NCBI GenBank assembly: GCA_963825845.1 | Contig: CAWGVL010000048.1 | Coordinates: 62,001-126,000, forward strand | Length of the DNA: 64,000 bases | Reading direction: 5' to 3' | From: DASQDN01 sp963825845 | GTDB lineage: Bacteria; Acidobacteriota; Terriglobia; Bryobacterales; Bryobacteraceae | Shown: positions 1 to 10,472 of the stretch, in pieces | Layout: every line of letters begins with the position of its first letter | How positions within the stretch are numbered: position 1 is the stretch's first letter | Program-made: the position numbers and the translations under genes | Notes under the pieces: generated by a model | The model's database searches: none | What the model saw: only the letters and a program-made list of their open reading frames with translations | What the model was told of the DNA's origin: nothing

Positions 1-146
1 ATGATATCCACGCTACGATTCTGCATTTGATGGGCCTTAACCACATCAACCTGACATATCTCCACAATGGCCGGGCAGAGCGACCAACCATCGTATCGGG
101 TAACGTCGTCAAGGAACTTTTGGCCTAAGTTTCGAAGCCTATTTCC

Positions 147-180
147 GGAAAAGGGGCCCCCAAGCTATGGGGGCCTTTCC
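147..180 (-). terminator. Probable rho-independent terminator of the first Oar gene
   Basis: A perfect 7-bp stem (GGCCCCC at 155-161 with GGGGGCC at 169-175) closes a 7-base loop. Read on the minus strand it lies just past the stop codon of the Oar-type receptor and is followed by CCCC and a run of four T. The T run is short and separated from the stem by two C, so its strength is uncertain. Confidence 0.5.
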
Positions 181-189
181 ATTACTCCA

Positions 190-3100
190 TTAGAAGCTCA
201 ATCTGGCGTTCCACTGCATAATGCGTGCCCCCATCGTGCTCAAGAGCTGACCAAAGAAGACGTCGTTGACGCTCGTCCGCAATCCGGAGAGGTTCGTGTG
301 ATTCAACGCATTGAACATGTCGGTCCGGATCTGCAGCCTTACGTTCTCGCGAAGCGAGAAGTTCTTCGCGAGACTGAAGTCAACATTCCACATTCCCGGC
401 GCGCGAGCTAGACCTACGCCCGCATTTCCCGGTCGAATGGGGGCGCCTGAGGCGCTAGATACAGGTATCCTTTGAAAGGCGGCTGGGTTCAGGTATTGCA
501 GTGTTTCGCGGTAGTTGGATAGTACGGCGTTACCTCCGGCGTAGTCGGCGCGCTGCACAGGCGTAGATGAACTCTGGGTGATGGTTACGGGAAGGCCGGT
601 TTGCGCTCTGACCATCCCCGTAGCTTGCCAACCACCCAGCGTGTGCCGAACGATGGCGTGCTGACCGGTCAGAGCCGGTAACTGGTAAACCCAAGCTCCG
701 CTGAAATAGTGGGTAATGTCCGAGATGCTCGGACCGCGATCGGCTCGTAAATCGAAGAAGTTCTGGTTGCGTACGCCATTTTCGCCGTCATAGTACGCTC
801 CCGTGTCTCCGCCGGCATTAGAGATTGATTTTGACCATGTGTAGTTAACATCGAAGCTCAGGTTATGAGAAAACCTCTTCCGCAACGAGTTCTGCCATCC
901 GTGATAGGTGGACATTTGTGAGTTGTCTACGTAATAGGGTTGCCGCAGGTTCGGATTCGCTCGCAACCCGGTGATTCTGTCCACCTGGTTCGCGAACCGG
1001 AACATAACGAACTTGACTCCGCGAGTTCCCACGTAGGCCGTTTGGAACATCAAACTCGGCGTGATCTGCCGTTGAATGTCGAGCGTGTATTGCAATGTGT
1101 AGGGGCTTTGCAGGTTCGGGTTGTAGATGCCCGTTACGTTTGTAATTGGGGTAGTCTTGATCAGCTGCTGGACATAGGTCATGAAGTTGTCGTTATAGTC
1201 GGGATACTTGATCCCGAAGGTGTTGATATCCGCTGACGTGAAGTTCACGCGATATGGAACATTGGGAGCGCTGGAAACGAGGTTCCAAAAATCCTCCGGC
1301 ACGATATTACTGAACATCAGTCCGAATCCGCCGCGGATGGCGGTTTTGTTCATCGCCGTCAGGATTGTACGCAAAGCCCACCCTGGGAGCCACACCATTC
1401 GCGTCATTCTCATAAGGCTTGAAAGGGGAACGAAGTGGCCCAACGTCGAACTTTCCATCCATGCTCATATAGCTTGGGTTGTACAGCCCGGCTTGAGGAG
1501 TACCGCCTTCGCCTTGGGCCGAAAAGTTCGAGTAGAAGTCATAGCGAAGTCCAAGATTGAGGGTCAAGCTTGGGAGTGATGCGCCAATCGTCTTGAGCAA
1601 AGACACCGAAGCTATAAGCCCGCCCGGAATAGAGTCCCGATCCGAGCGTCGCTACAACCTCACTCGGGGTGTTACTCGAGCATTGCATCGAAGCTCGATA
1701 GAAGAATCCGGGAATCTCGGGGTTATTGCGAGTGCCGGTAGAACGGAAGTAGCCACCACCGAATTTCAGAGAGTGTCGCCCGAGGTACCGGGCGTACTTC
1801 TGCTCGATCTGCAAAGCAGGCCCGCCGGAGTGGTTTATCTCGCCGCCCGGTCCACTCCAGCCTAGGGTCGTGGAAAGTCGAGGCAGACGTCGGCCGTAAG
1901 CAATAGCTTCGTTCGGTTGTTTCGGATCGATAAGCGAGAAGAAGTGTCCAATGCGGTCTTGGATCGTTCTGTTGTACCCGAATCGAGTTTCAGAAGTCCA
2001 GTTCGTTCCGCCAGTTATATAGCTCACGTTGCCGCGATCCATGGCGTTGAAGTAGATACTGCGGGTTGTCGATCTGATAGGACGGGATCAGCCGGTACGG
2101 ACTTCCATGGCTATACGTGATCGAGAGACGACTGTTGTTCGTGAGAATGATGTCACCCTTGGCGTCGTAATGATTGTCTGTTCGAATCGCTCTTTTGGTG
2201 GTGGCAAAGGAGCCGACGGTTGCGTTCGGCGCCGTGGGCTGGTTCGGCAACGGAAAAGCCTGTAAAGCCAATTGATAATCCGGCACGGCTCTCAACAATT
2301 GTTCACGCACCATTGCCGTCGGAACATTGCCCTGAACGAAACTGGACTGCGACTGACGGTAGCCCTCATAGTCGCCAAAGACGAAAATCTTGTTCTTCTT
2401 GATGGGTCCGCCGAGGGATCCACCGAATTGGTTGAATGTTAGTCGTGGTTTAGTGCTGACACGCTGGAAACGGGCGTTCAAGGCGCTGTTCTGATGGTTT
2501 TCGAATAAGCTGCCGTGCCAGCTGTTACTACCGGACTTCGATACCAGATTGACTTGCCCGCCAAGCGCGTTTGCATACTCTGCGGGAATGACGCCCTTGA
2601 CCACGCTGACCTCTTCCACGCCTTCTACGCTAACCAGGTCGATCAGATTGCCGCCTTGGTACGTGCCAGGATTATTGCTTCCTGAGTTTCCGCTTGCGTT
2701 CGTTCCATCGACGGAGTACACGGTGCCATTTCTGCCGATTCCATTCAGGTTGACTCCGCTGCCCTCTTCCCCAAAGTTCGGCACAACGCCTGCGTTGATC
2801 TTGAGTAGACCAGTCACATTCCGGTTTTGTAAGGGCAGTTCACGGGCATCCGTAATGCTGTAGCTTTGAAGCTGCTGAGCAGATACGGTGTTTATAAGTG
2901 GCGCTGAGCCCTCGACGCGGACAGTCTCGGTAACCGCACCTAATTCCAGAGTGAACGCTTGTCGTACCTGTTGTCCGGCAGTAAGCGTGATTCCCGTGCT
3001 CGCGAATGACTTGAAGCCTTCTGCATCAATGTTCAACGTGTAGACACCTACAGGAACGAAGGTGAACGCGAAGTCACCGCTGCTGCTTGCGGTCTTCGTT

Positions 3101-3306
3101 AGCGTCGCCTGTGTATCTTGCTTCGTGAGCTTAACGTTCGCCCCGGGTATGACGGCGCCGCTCGGATCAGTAATGCTGCCGTAGAATGTGGCCGTATTCG
3201 CTTGCGACCAGGCGGTCTGGGTGCTTGTCACCAGCACCGTCCCCAATGCCAGGCTCGCCAGCATGACATGTAAAAGCTGCGGTAGACGCGAAGATCTTTT
3301 CTGCAC
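190..3306 (-). pseudogene. Oar-like TonB-dependent receptor, split by three frameshifts
   Basis: This would be an outer-membrane beta-barrel receptor of the Oar/carboxypeptidase-regulatory type common in Acidobacteria, with unknown substrate. It begins with a signal peptide ending near TQTAWSQ. A carboxypeptidase-regulatory-like domain (start TATFYGSITDPSGAVIPGA) follows, then a plug region (LPLQNRNVTGLL, YSVDGTNASG) and a barrel ending in NARLSF, the aromatic C-terminus expected for outer-membrane insertion. The reading frame changes near 2020, 1560 and 1350, and the protein resumes with little or no loss each time, for example DWRITPKL passing into TLNLGLRYDF. It is either a recent pseudogene or an intact gene carrying assembly indels; the conserved flanks favour the latter. 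The full product would be about 1,030 residues. Confidence 0.8.
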
Positions 3307-3405
3307 AATTGCCCCCGTTAATGTTTAAAATCATCCAGCCGTGCCCTGCTCTCAAGACGCGCTGTTCTGTTTCAAATTGCCGATGACACTCCGGTCGTCA
3401 AACCA

Positions 3406-5436
3406 TCACAAGCGGTCACGCACTGCGCGCCGGTTTCCGTCGGCCTTTCGGCTAGCGCTCGATCGCGCATCCGGCGGTCGCTTTTGAGGACCCTGAATCG
3501 CCCAATCCCACAGGTCCTTCGCCAACGCAATGATCTTCGGAGTATCCGCCTCGAGTAGAAAGCCATCGCGACTCAAGGCGTTCGCAGCTCCTTGGATCTT
3601 GTCTAAATAATCTGCCTCGGTTGTGTATCGTTCCTCGATCGACGAGCGCGGATCGCGTCGCTCGATTCGGACTGCCTTCGTTGGCGGAAACGGGATATAC
3701 GAACCCGTCTGGCCCAACAACTCGGCCGGGGCGCCAATGGTTTCGTTTCGAAGATTCCAGCCGGTGAAGGTACCCAAGGGTACAGAGATCCAAGGCATCT
3801 TCACGCCGGCGATGTCGATGCCGTCCGAGTCCGCCTGCGGTACAAGCGCGGCGAAGAGCTTACCGAGACGAGGCGGCTCGTAGTGAATCACTCCGGCGTT
3901 GCGGTACGAAGGTCCGAAATCGAGTCGTTCGCTCAGGTGGGGACTGCTTGGCAGCAGCACGTTCGGAATCGCTGGAAACCGATACTGGTCAATGCGTACG
4001 AGCGTCTTCGTCGACAGCGTAGGATGCAGTGACCGCGGCGGCTCCTTGCCCTCTATTACCCATGAACGCAAACGGTCGAGCAACGCCCTGTGGACCCAGC
4101 GATAGTCATTGAAGTTGGGCAAGTTCTGACCACGGCCCCTGACTGGTGGGAACGAAGCGGGACCATGTTGGCCTCCCGCGAGCATATAGACTCGAGATGT
4201 AGCCGGCAGCGCGAGGTCGTGTTTTCCATCGACTGTGGTGTGAAGCAGAGCGCTCGAGGATCCCCAGTACTCATACGAAGAGTTCGTGTGAATGATCTTC
4301 GGAATCGCGCGTGATTTCTCCGCGCGAACCAATACGCCATCACTAATTCCGGATACCGGGTCTGTCGTGGTTGTATCTGAGTAGGGAAACTGATCTGTCG
4401 TTGAAAAGGACGCGTTCCGAAGTGGACCCGCCGTACGCGAGGGCTGGGTGAAGCGATGGAACGTAGCTCGGCGTCCCCCGGCGACGTTCGAGAAGATGCC
4501 ATCGAAAACCTGCCGGCCTTTCTCGTCTGCGTTGAAGCCTTCGTAGATTAGCGCCTTGAGCACCATGGCGCTCTGCGAGGTCCCGAATCCAATTGCATAT
4601 TTCGACCGAATCCCCTCAGCATTGTGCTTTAGATAGGAGATGAAATCACGGATCGCCGCCAATCCAAGGCCAGCGAGCGGAGGATCCGCCGATTCGTAGA
4701 TAACCTCGTAGATGCGCCCCGGCTGCATCGGTTGTAAAAGGACCACGTCCGTGTTGTTCTCGATGTGCCACGCGTCTCGCGCAATCTTCTGACGTTTGCC
4801 CCTGACGCCATCGCGAACGGTGAGTACGGCTGTTTCCGTATCGAGGACCGGATAGGGAACATGCGCCGAATCGCCGAGCGAAAACCTTGTCATCTTCTTA
4901 TCCGGGACGAATTCAGAACGTACCCAGCCTTTTACACCTCGCGCAACCGGAACGGTCAGGCGCATCAAGTCTCGTCTAACCGGCACGTCGTGCTGCCATC
5001 CCAGCCAAGCCAACGTATATCCCTCGTTCAGTAGCAGTCCGTCCCCGAAATGCTCTGCTGTCGTCGGATTCAGCGAGGTGATTGCACGATTAAACATGCC
5101 GAGCATGCCTTTGCCACCTCGATTAGGGGGCTCAAACAGCACCGTCCCATTTCCGCGCGCCGGATCGCGCGGCCTCAGGATATAAAGGTCGGCCGAGAAT
5201 TCGACGAGACCCGCGGCATTCCTGGGAGCCTTTTCCAGATCTGTGATATTTCGGTTGGAGTCGAATTTGGGATCGATCGCAAAATGCGCAGTGCCATTCA
5301 GGCCTTCGTATGCGCCGGCTTTTCCGAATGCTCGACCATCCAAAACGTCGCCCCGCGTATGAACGTCAATGCGCACTAGCGCTGCGCTAAGGCTCAGGGA
5401 CAGACAGAGTGTGCTGAGACAGGTGTGTCGAAGCAT
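3406..5436 (-). CDS. Secreted alpha/beta hydrolase domain protein
   Basis: The 676-residue product starts with a short hydrophobic signal-like segment (residues 6-20) and then resembles the large 'alpha/beta hydrolase domain-containing' family of soil bacteria. A nucleophile-elbow-like motif G-T-S-Q-S lies at about residues 285-289 with Ser287 as candidate nucleophile. The C-terminal part carries the conserved blocks RVYMLAGGQHG and KMPWISVPLGTFTGWNLR. Substrate is unknown; esterase or amidase activity on an extracytoplasmic substrate is an inference. It is transcribed away from the PD40 gene at 5718, and a palindrome lies between the two. The last residues (after about 640) are Arg-rich and weakly conserved in character. 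Confidence 0.75.
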   Translation of the reverse strand: MLRHTCLSTLCLSLSLSAALVRIDVHTRGDVLDGRAFGKAGAYEGLNGTAHFAIDPKFDSNRNITDLEKAPRNAAGLVEFSADLYILRPRDPARGNGTVLFEPPNRGGKGMLGMFNRAITSLNPTTAEHFGDGLLLNEGYTLAWLGWQHDVPVRRDLMRLTVPVARGVKGWVRSEFVPDKKMTRFSLGDSAHVPYPVLDTETAVLTVRDGVRGKRQKIARDAWHIENNTDVVLLQPMQPGRIYEVIYESADPPLAGLGLAAIRDFISYLKHNAEGIRSKYAIGFGTSQSAMVLKALIYEGFNADEKGRQVFDGIFSNVAGGRRATFHRFTQPSRTAGPLRNASFSTTDQFPYSDTTTTDPVSGISDGVLVRAEKSRAIPKIIHTNSSYEYWGSSSALLHTTVDGKHDLALPATSRVYMLAGGQHGPASFPPVRGRGQNLPNFNDYRWVHRALLDRLRSWVIEGKEPPRSLHPTLSTKTLVRIDQYRFPAIPNVLLPSSPHLSERLDFGPSYRNAGVIHYEPPRLGKLFAALVPQADSDGIDIAGVKMPWISVPLGTFTGWNLRNETIGAPAELLGQTGSYIPFPPTKAVRIERRDPRSSIEERYTTEADYLDKIQGAANALSRDGFLLEADTPKIIALAKDLWDWAIQGPQKRPPDARSSASRKADGNRRAVRDRL

Positions 5437-5717
5437 GAGTCAGCGAGAGTTCGAGTGACTGCAAGTATATAACTGCCAACATACTTTTAAGCCGGTTACA
5501 ACCGTTCGCGAACGGTGCCGGAACGGTTCTGTGAAGCCCATGAACGCGAGTAAATATATAAGCATATGGAGTATCGCTAGAGTTCTTCCCTTTTTTCAGC
5601 CGCGGGATCTGCAGTTCGCGGGCGGTTCCAGCTATTGCAAGATTTCGCACCCGCGTATATAAAGATTGTTGTTCAGACTCGGAATTTTCGACACAGATCT
5701 GCCAGACAGGAGAACCT
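5437..5717. promoter_or_regulatory. Divergent intergenic region with operator-like palindrome
   Basis: The 281-bp gap between two divergent genes holds a perfect 16-bp palindrome, ACCGTTCGCGAACGGT, at 5501-5516. A further half-site GAACGGT follows at 5521-5527. A second inverted pair, AAGTAT at 5463-5468 and ATACTT at 5481-5486, lies closer to the hydrolase start. The placement suggests binding of a dimeric regulator controlling one or both flanking genes. No regulator gene lies next to it, so the protein is unknown. Confidence 0.4.
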
Positions 5718-6731
5718 ATGTTGAGGTCGCTGATACTTCCTTTGCTGCTAGCCTCGATGACGCAGGCGGCCCGCAAACAGGGCAGTCCTCTCGGGCAACT
5801 GCCGAAGAACATGGAGGTGGTCACGCACTTCGGCGAACGGGCAGACTTCTCCCCGGACAATCAGCGCATTGCGTTTATGGCCAAGAGCTTCGGTGACGCG
5901 TTCGTGATCGACCTGAAGACGCGGATTATCAAATGTCTGACCTGCGGCGTGCCGGGAGCGGCCTTCCTGCGGATCATGCACCTGTCCGACGCCAATTATA
6001 TTCTGATCGGGCCCGAGAGGTTCAGCGACCTACGTACGAGCCGACGGCGAGATAACGAACTCTGGTTCTTGAGCAAGGAATCGGGATCGAAACCTGTGAA
6101 ACTCGGCCAGAAGATGAGTGAAGGGACCGCGATTTCGAAGAAACATCTGCGAATGGCATGGTCCGAGACCGATGCGCAATTTCCCGATCTGCCCAAGGAT
6201 TACTCGCGGCTTGTAGTCGCCGATATCGAATACTCCGGTGGATCCGCAAAGCTCGTAAACAAGAAAACAATCTATGAGAGCAAGGATGCCGGTTGCCGGT
6301 TGGAAGCCCAGGACTTCTATGACAACGATACGAAGATGACGTTTACTTGTTATCGTCCGAAAGGACTCGGGGGCGTAATGGGCATCGATCTCAGAACCGG
6401 CAAAGTTGTTGATTTCTCGCAAGCGCCGGACATATACAACGAAGTTGAAGGCATCTTTCCGGACGGCAAATACACTCTTGTCGAGTCATCCAAGCAAGTA
6501 CAGACTCTCGGTGGGGAGCATGGTTCCCGGGAAATCGACATCTGGAAGCTGCGTCTGGACGGAACGGGGAAGGATTTTGTTCGAATCACGAACTTCAACG
6601 ATTACCAGGGTTGGAAAGCATCGAATCCGGTTGTCTCGACCGACGGGCACTACATCGCATTCCAGATAGCGCGAACCAGTGATGAGGCTGGTGTCGGCTA
6701 TGGCATCGTGCTGCTGCGCCTGGACAAGTGA
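5718..6731 (+). CDS. Secreted WD40-like (PD40) beta-propeller protein
   Basis: The 337-residue product has an N-terminal signal peptide (about residues 1-18, ending near TQAARKQ). After it come repeats of the TolB/PD40 propeller type: RADFSPDNQRIAFMAKSFG near the start and VVSTDGHYIAFQIARTSD near the end, each the 'position a property, then F/Y-S-x-D-G-x-x-I-A-F' pattern. The fold and periplasmic location are well supported. The function is not, since such propellers bind proteins or sugars in many contexts. An AGGAGAA ribosome-binding site sits just before the ATG. It lies upstream of the GH42-type glycosidase on the same strand with a 120-bp gap, so co-transcription is possible but not shown. 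Confidence 0.7.
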   Translation: MLRSLILPLLLASMTQAARKQGSPLGQLPKNMEVVTHFGERADFSPDNQRIAFMAKSFGDAFVIDLKTRIIKCLTCGVPGAAFLRIMHLSDANYILIGPERFSDLRTSRRRDNELWFLSKESGSKPVKLGQKMSEGTAISKKHLRMAWSETDAQFPDLPKDYSRLVVADIEYSGGSAKLVNKKTIYESKDAGCRLEAQDFYDNDTKMTFTCYRPKGLGGVMGIDLRTGKVVDFSQAPDIYNEVEGIFPDGKYTLVESSKQVQTLGGEHGSREIDIWKLRLDGTGKDFVRITNFNDYQGWKASNPVVSTDGHYIAFQIARTSDEAGVGYGIVLLRLDK

Positions 6732-6851
6732 ATCTCGGTTGCACCGGGATATCGGTTCTCAATGCCAAGCCTTAAACGACAGCGCCAGACAGGGCTCCGT
6801 CTGTTATAGAATTGCCGCGAATCCAGATTCACACAAGAGAGGCGACCGAAT

Positions 6852-9068
6852 ATGCGCACTGTGTCAGCATGCAGCATTCTATTCCTGTGGGCTGCATCGG
6901 CACTGACAGCCCAAGTGTCGTCCGGTGTCCTGCTGTCCTTCGTTTGCCTGTTGAGTCCGGCTCCTGCCGAAGATCCCGTCTTTCCGTACGGAGCGGTGTA
7001 CTTCCGCAAATCCAATCCGCCGGAAGAGGACTGGGAACGAGACCATAAAATTGCTGCGAAGATCGGGATGAATAACTTCCGCCATTGGCTCATGTGGTCG
7101 GCCGTAGAAGTTGCGCCGGACAAGTACGACTGGCGCGATTACGACAGGATGATGGATCTAGCTGCGAATACAGGAATACGAGTTACGCTCGCCGAGATGA
7201 TTACCGCGGCTCCTGAGTGGATGTTCGATAAGTATGCCCACGCGAGATACAAGGCATCTGACGATAGCGTGGTTAACTCGCAGATCTCCGGGTCCAGCGC
7301 TGTAGGCGGATTTCCTGGCCTCTGCCTCGACAACGAGGACGTCCGTGGACGCGCGGAGCGGTTTCTCACCGCCATGGTGGAGCACTACAAAAACCATCCT
7401 GCAATGTGGGCATGGGACCTGTGGAATGAGCATTCTTTTCCGGGCGGCGGTCCCCCACGAATGCTGTGTTACTGCGACGCTACGCAGAAGAAATTTCGCG
7501 AGTGGCTGAAGGCGAAGTATGGGACGCTAGAGAATCTCGGAAAAGCTTGGTACCGCTACAGCTACGCCGACTGGGACAATGTCCATCCGCCTCGCAACTT
7601 CACTGGGTACCCCGAGAGCCTCGACTGGTTAGAATTTCGCGTCGATAATCAGTTTCGGCTTCACAAATGGCGGGTTGATCTCGTCCGCAAATTAGATAAG
7701 AAGAACAAGGTGACTGCGCATGGCGTAGCTTCGACTCTGGAAGCGCTGCCAAGTTCCACGAATAACGAATGGCGGTCCGCTGCTGACGTTGACGTGTGGG
7801 GTTTCACATGGGTAGCATCGCGAAAGGGCAGCGAGCCTTGGAAACAGTTTCATGCCGTCGATCTTGTTCGGGCGGGTGCGCGCGGAAAACCGTTCTGGCA
7901 TGCGGAGGCTCAGGCTGGCCCACTGTGGATGCAACCGCAAGTCACGGGTCGGCCCCGCGAGGACGGTCGCATTACCGATGAAAAGGACATACGCATCTGG
8001 AACCTGATCTCCATGACAGGAGGCGCCACGGGCATTCTGTATCCACGCTGGCGTCCCCTGCTCGATGGTCCTTTGTTCGGAGCCTTCGGCGCGTTTGGTG
8101 TGGACGGCAGTGTTACTCCCCGTGCAGAAATGACGGGCCGGATCGCAAGGTGGGCAAACGAGCACCCCGATATATGGAAGTCACGGCCCGCGAAAGGCGA
8201 TGTAGGCATTGTGTTCGTACCGGAATCGCAGATCTTCAACTTTGTCCAGCAGGGCTCTACGAAGCACTATGCCGAGTCGGCTAGAGGGGCCTATCAAGCG
8301 TTCTTTGATTCCAATATTCAGGCTGATTTTGTCCACATTGATGACATTAATAGTTACCGTTTGGTCTATCTTCCCTACCCTGTTCATCTGAAGGAGGCAA
8401 CGGCCAAGAAGCTTATCGACTATGTAGCTGCGGGTGGAATGCTGGTCAGTGAAGGACTACCCGGGTATTTCGGAGAGCGGGGGAAGGTCGGAACGCGCCA
8501 GCCGAACCTCGGACTTCATGAGCTGTTCGGGGCGAGAGAGACTTATGTCGAATTCACGCCTGACTTACTCGAAGGTTTGAAGCTGCAGGTCTTGGATAAG
8601 GGCATAGGTGGACGATTCTTCCTCCAGCAATACGAACCGACAGCCGGAGGAAAGGCGGCGGGGCGTTACGACAATGGCGCGACATCGGCGATAGAGCACG
8701 GCTTCGGTAAGGGACGCGCCTTGTTGATCGGAACATTTCCGGGCGCTGCGTATTTTCTCCACCACTCGCCTGACACGAAGGCCTTCTTCGCGGCGCTTCT
8801 TGACTGGGCAGGTGTCAAGCAACAAGTTAAGGTAAGCGTTCCGGACGTCAAAGCTCGTCTGCATACCGGCGCCGGCGGCAACTATTTATGGGTGGTCAAT
8901 CCGACGCGACAGCCGAGAACAGTGGTCGTGAATCTGGACAACAACATGGCGGTCTTCTCAGGTGTTCACGATGTCTGGCAGTTGGGCGCCAAGGTGAAAC
9001 TCGAACGCGGTTCGTTGGAGCTCACAGTGGAGGACCGGAACGCGGCCATTCTACGTCTGGACCCTTAA
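6852..9068 (+). CDS. Secreted GH42-type beta-galactosidase-like glycoside hydrolase
   Basis: The 738-residue protein has the (beta/alpha)8 domain of glycoside hydrolase family 42 and related families. The acid/base is predicted as Glu193 in WDLWNEHSF and the nucleophile as Glu352 in FWHAEAQAG, the usual spacing for clan GH-A. A trimerisation-like domain follows (VGIVFVPESQIFNF onward), with a flavodoxin-like segment containing LIDYVAAGGMLVSEG, and then a C-terminal beta domain. A hydrophobic N-terminus of about 40 residues suggests export, which is unusual because many GH42 enzymes are cytoplasmic. A GAGAGG-like ribosome-binding site precedes the ATG. The likely role is hydrolysis of plant or microbial galactosides; actual linkage specificity cannot be told from sequence. 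Confidence 0.82.
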   Translation: MRTVSACSILFLWAASALTAQVSSGVLLSFVCLLSPAPAEDPVFPYGAVYFRKSNPPEEDWERDHKIAAKIGMNNFRHWLMWSAVEVAPDKYDWRDYDRMMDLAANTGIRVTLAEMITAAPEWMFDKYAHARYKASDDSVVNSQISGSSAVGGFPGLCLDNEDVRGRAERFLTAMVEHYKNHPAMWAWDLWNEHSFPGGGPPRMLCYCDATQKKFREWLKAKYGTLENLGKAWYRYSYADWDNVHPPRNFTGYPESLDWLEFRVDNQFRLHKWRVDLVRKLDKKNKVTAHGVASTLEALPSSTNNEWRSAADVDVWGFTWVASRKGSEPWKQFHAVDLVRAGARGKPFWHAEAQAGPLWMQPQVTGRPREDGRITDEKDIRIWNLISMTGGATGILYPRWRPLLDGPLFGAFGAFGVDGSVTPRAEMTGRIARWANEHPDIWKSRPAKGDVGIVFVPESQIFNFVQQGSTKHYAESARGAYQAFFDSNIQADFVHIDDINSYRLVYLPYPVHLKEATAKKLIDYVAAGGMLVSEGLPGYFGERGKVGTRQPNLGLHELFGARETYVEFTPDLLEGLKLQVLDKGIGGRFFLQQYEPTAGGKAAGRYDNGATSAIEHGFGKGRALLIGTFPGAAYFLHHSPDTKAFFAALLDWAGVKQQVKVSVPDVKARLHTGAGGNYLWVVNPTRQPRTVVVNLDNNMAVFSGVHDVWQLGAKVKLERGSLELTVEDRNAAILRLDP

Positions 9069-9088
9069 GGTTTGTTTCGGGAAAGCAG

Positions 9089-9164
9089 TGGAGCCGGCGA
9101 CAGGGATTGAACCTGCGACCCTCTGATTACAAATCAGATGCTCTACCAGCTGAGCTACGCCGGC
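9089..9164 (-). tRNA. trnT: tRNA-Thr (anticodon UGU)
   Basis: Read on the minus strand, 76 bases fold as a complete cloverleaf. The acceptor stem is GCCGGCG/CGCCGGC and the D arm GCTC/GAGC. The anticodon stem TCTGA/TCAGA encloses the loop TTTGTAA with anticodon TGT. The variable loop is GGGTC, and the T arm GCAGG-TTCAATC-CCTGT has one G-T pair. The discriminator is T, and the terminal CCA is encoded. It lies just after the glycosidase, on the opposite strand. Confidence 0.95.
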
Positions 9165-9525
9165 CGGCTCGGTGGGACCTACAAGAAAAGTATACCGTAG
9201 CCTTACGCGGTTACCGAAGCCAATTCCTCGGTGACGACCATAAACGCTTGAAGTCCATCGGGAAGAAGCGGGCCGCACCCCGGCATAACTTGCGATTCAT
9301 CATGCTCACCCATGTCCTCCGGAACAGATGCACGTTCAACAGCGCTACGATCGCGACAGGAACTGGAACATCGAAATGGATGTCGCAACGTGACCGAATC
9401 GGCCCGCCGACACTCTCAAATGCAACTGACGAATACTACTTGCAGCCCGAGCAAGAACGACGGACGAGATCTCTGTCAGAGATAGGATCGTAGCGCAGTT
9501 TTCGAGGCGATCATGGACCAAACGA
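9165..9525. other. Intergenic region, no supported gene
   Basis: These 361 bases between the tRNA and the peptidase C26 gene contain only short open frames on both strands. None shows a recognisable domain or a good ribosome-binding site. The promoter of the peptidase C26 gene is expected here, but no clear -10/-35 pair was seen. Confidence 0.4.
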
Positions 9526-10251
9526 GTGCTCGTCTTGTACCGGGATGCCAAACGGGTTCCACCGGATCGAGATGCCCTACTCGCTGCCGACCTCGAACCC
9601 GATGTCAACGTCGCAGGTCTGAAAAAGCACGATGGACTACTGCTCATCGGAGGCCAGGACGTGAATCCGAAGTTATATGGCGAAGCTCAGGGAGATGAGA
9701 CTGACACGCCCGACCCCGAACTCGATGCCGCCGAGATGTGTGCGATCGACCAGGCGCTCGATCGCGATCTCCCGATTCTTGCCATCTGTCGAGGAATGCA
9801 GCTGCTGAACGTCCATCACGGCGGGAGCCTGATTCAACACCTCGATCCACCCGAACGACATCGAAGGAGAGACGAAGACCGCAGCCTGCCGGTTCATTCC
9901 GTATCCATAGAATCCGGGTCTCTGCTCGGCGATATCACGGGAGCCGATGCATGGCAAGTGAATTCACGACACCACGAGGCCGTAAACAGAATCGGGGCCA
10001 ATCTCCGCATCAGCGCGCGCCATCCCGATGATTCCGTGGTTGAGGAAATAGAACGTAAGGACCGAACCTTCGTCCTCGGCATCCAGTGGCACCCGGAAGA
10101 TCAGATCCTCCGCTATCCTGCCCAGCTCGGGCTATTCCATAGATTCGGAAGAGCCATGACCGCTCGACCCGGTCAGCGCAGACACGCCGTATCAATCATC
10201 GACAACTCGGGGTACGGCAAGCCAATCCTCGAACGATCACTGAATTTATGA
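9526..10251 (+). CDS. Gamma-glutamyl-GABA hydrolase family protein (peptidase C26)
   Basis: The 241-residue product is a class I glutamine amidotransferase-like hydrolase of the PuuD type, which cleaves gamma-glutamyl bonds such as gamma-glutamyl-GABA in putrescine breakdown. The family pattern is clear: GLLLIGGQDVNPKLYGE near residue 40, the nucleophile elbow AICRGMQLLN with the catalytic Cys, NSRHHEAV, and GIQWHPED with the catalytic His. The GTG start at 9526 gives an N-terminus already inside the first beta strand (VLVLYRDAK). The frame stays open upstream to about 9490 without an ATG, so the true start may be an unusual codon slightly upstream. No polyamine genes are adjacent, so the physiological substrate is open. 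Confidence 0.8.
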   Translation: MLVLYRDAKRVPPDRDALLAADLEPDVNVAGLKKHDGLLLIGGQDVNPKLYGEAQGDETDTPDPELDAAEMCAIDQALDRDLPILAICRGMQLLNVHHGGSLIQHLDPPERHRRRDEDRSLPVHSVSIESGSLLGDITGADAWQVNSRHHEAVNRIGANLRISARHPDDSVVEEIERKDRTFVLGIQWHPEDQILRYPAQLGLFHRFGRAMTARPGQRRHAVSIIDNSGYGKPILERSLNL

Positions 10252-10472
10252 AGACTCTCCTGTGCGCTTCGGCCCTCGATTTCCGCTCGACGTCGTACTC
10301 TATAAGCCGGCAGTTTCGAACCTGTGGAACACCGGTACGAACACGACACTCGAATCAGATCTCCACTCGGTAGCAAAATCGAATGCGATCCGCGGTCTTC
10401 GAACTGCCTCGTAGTAAGTGGAATCAGCCTTTTCCCGCCTGGCGGATGAAGGCGATGAGAAGCGGCCGTAAT

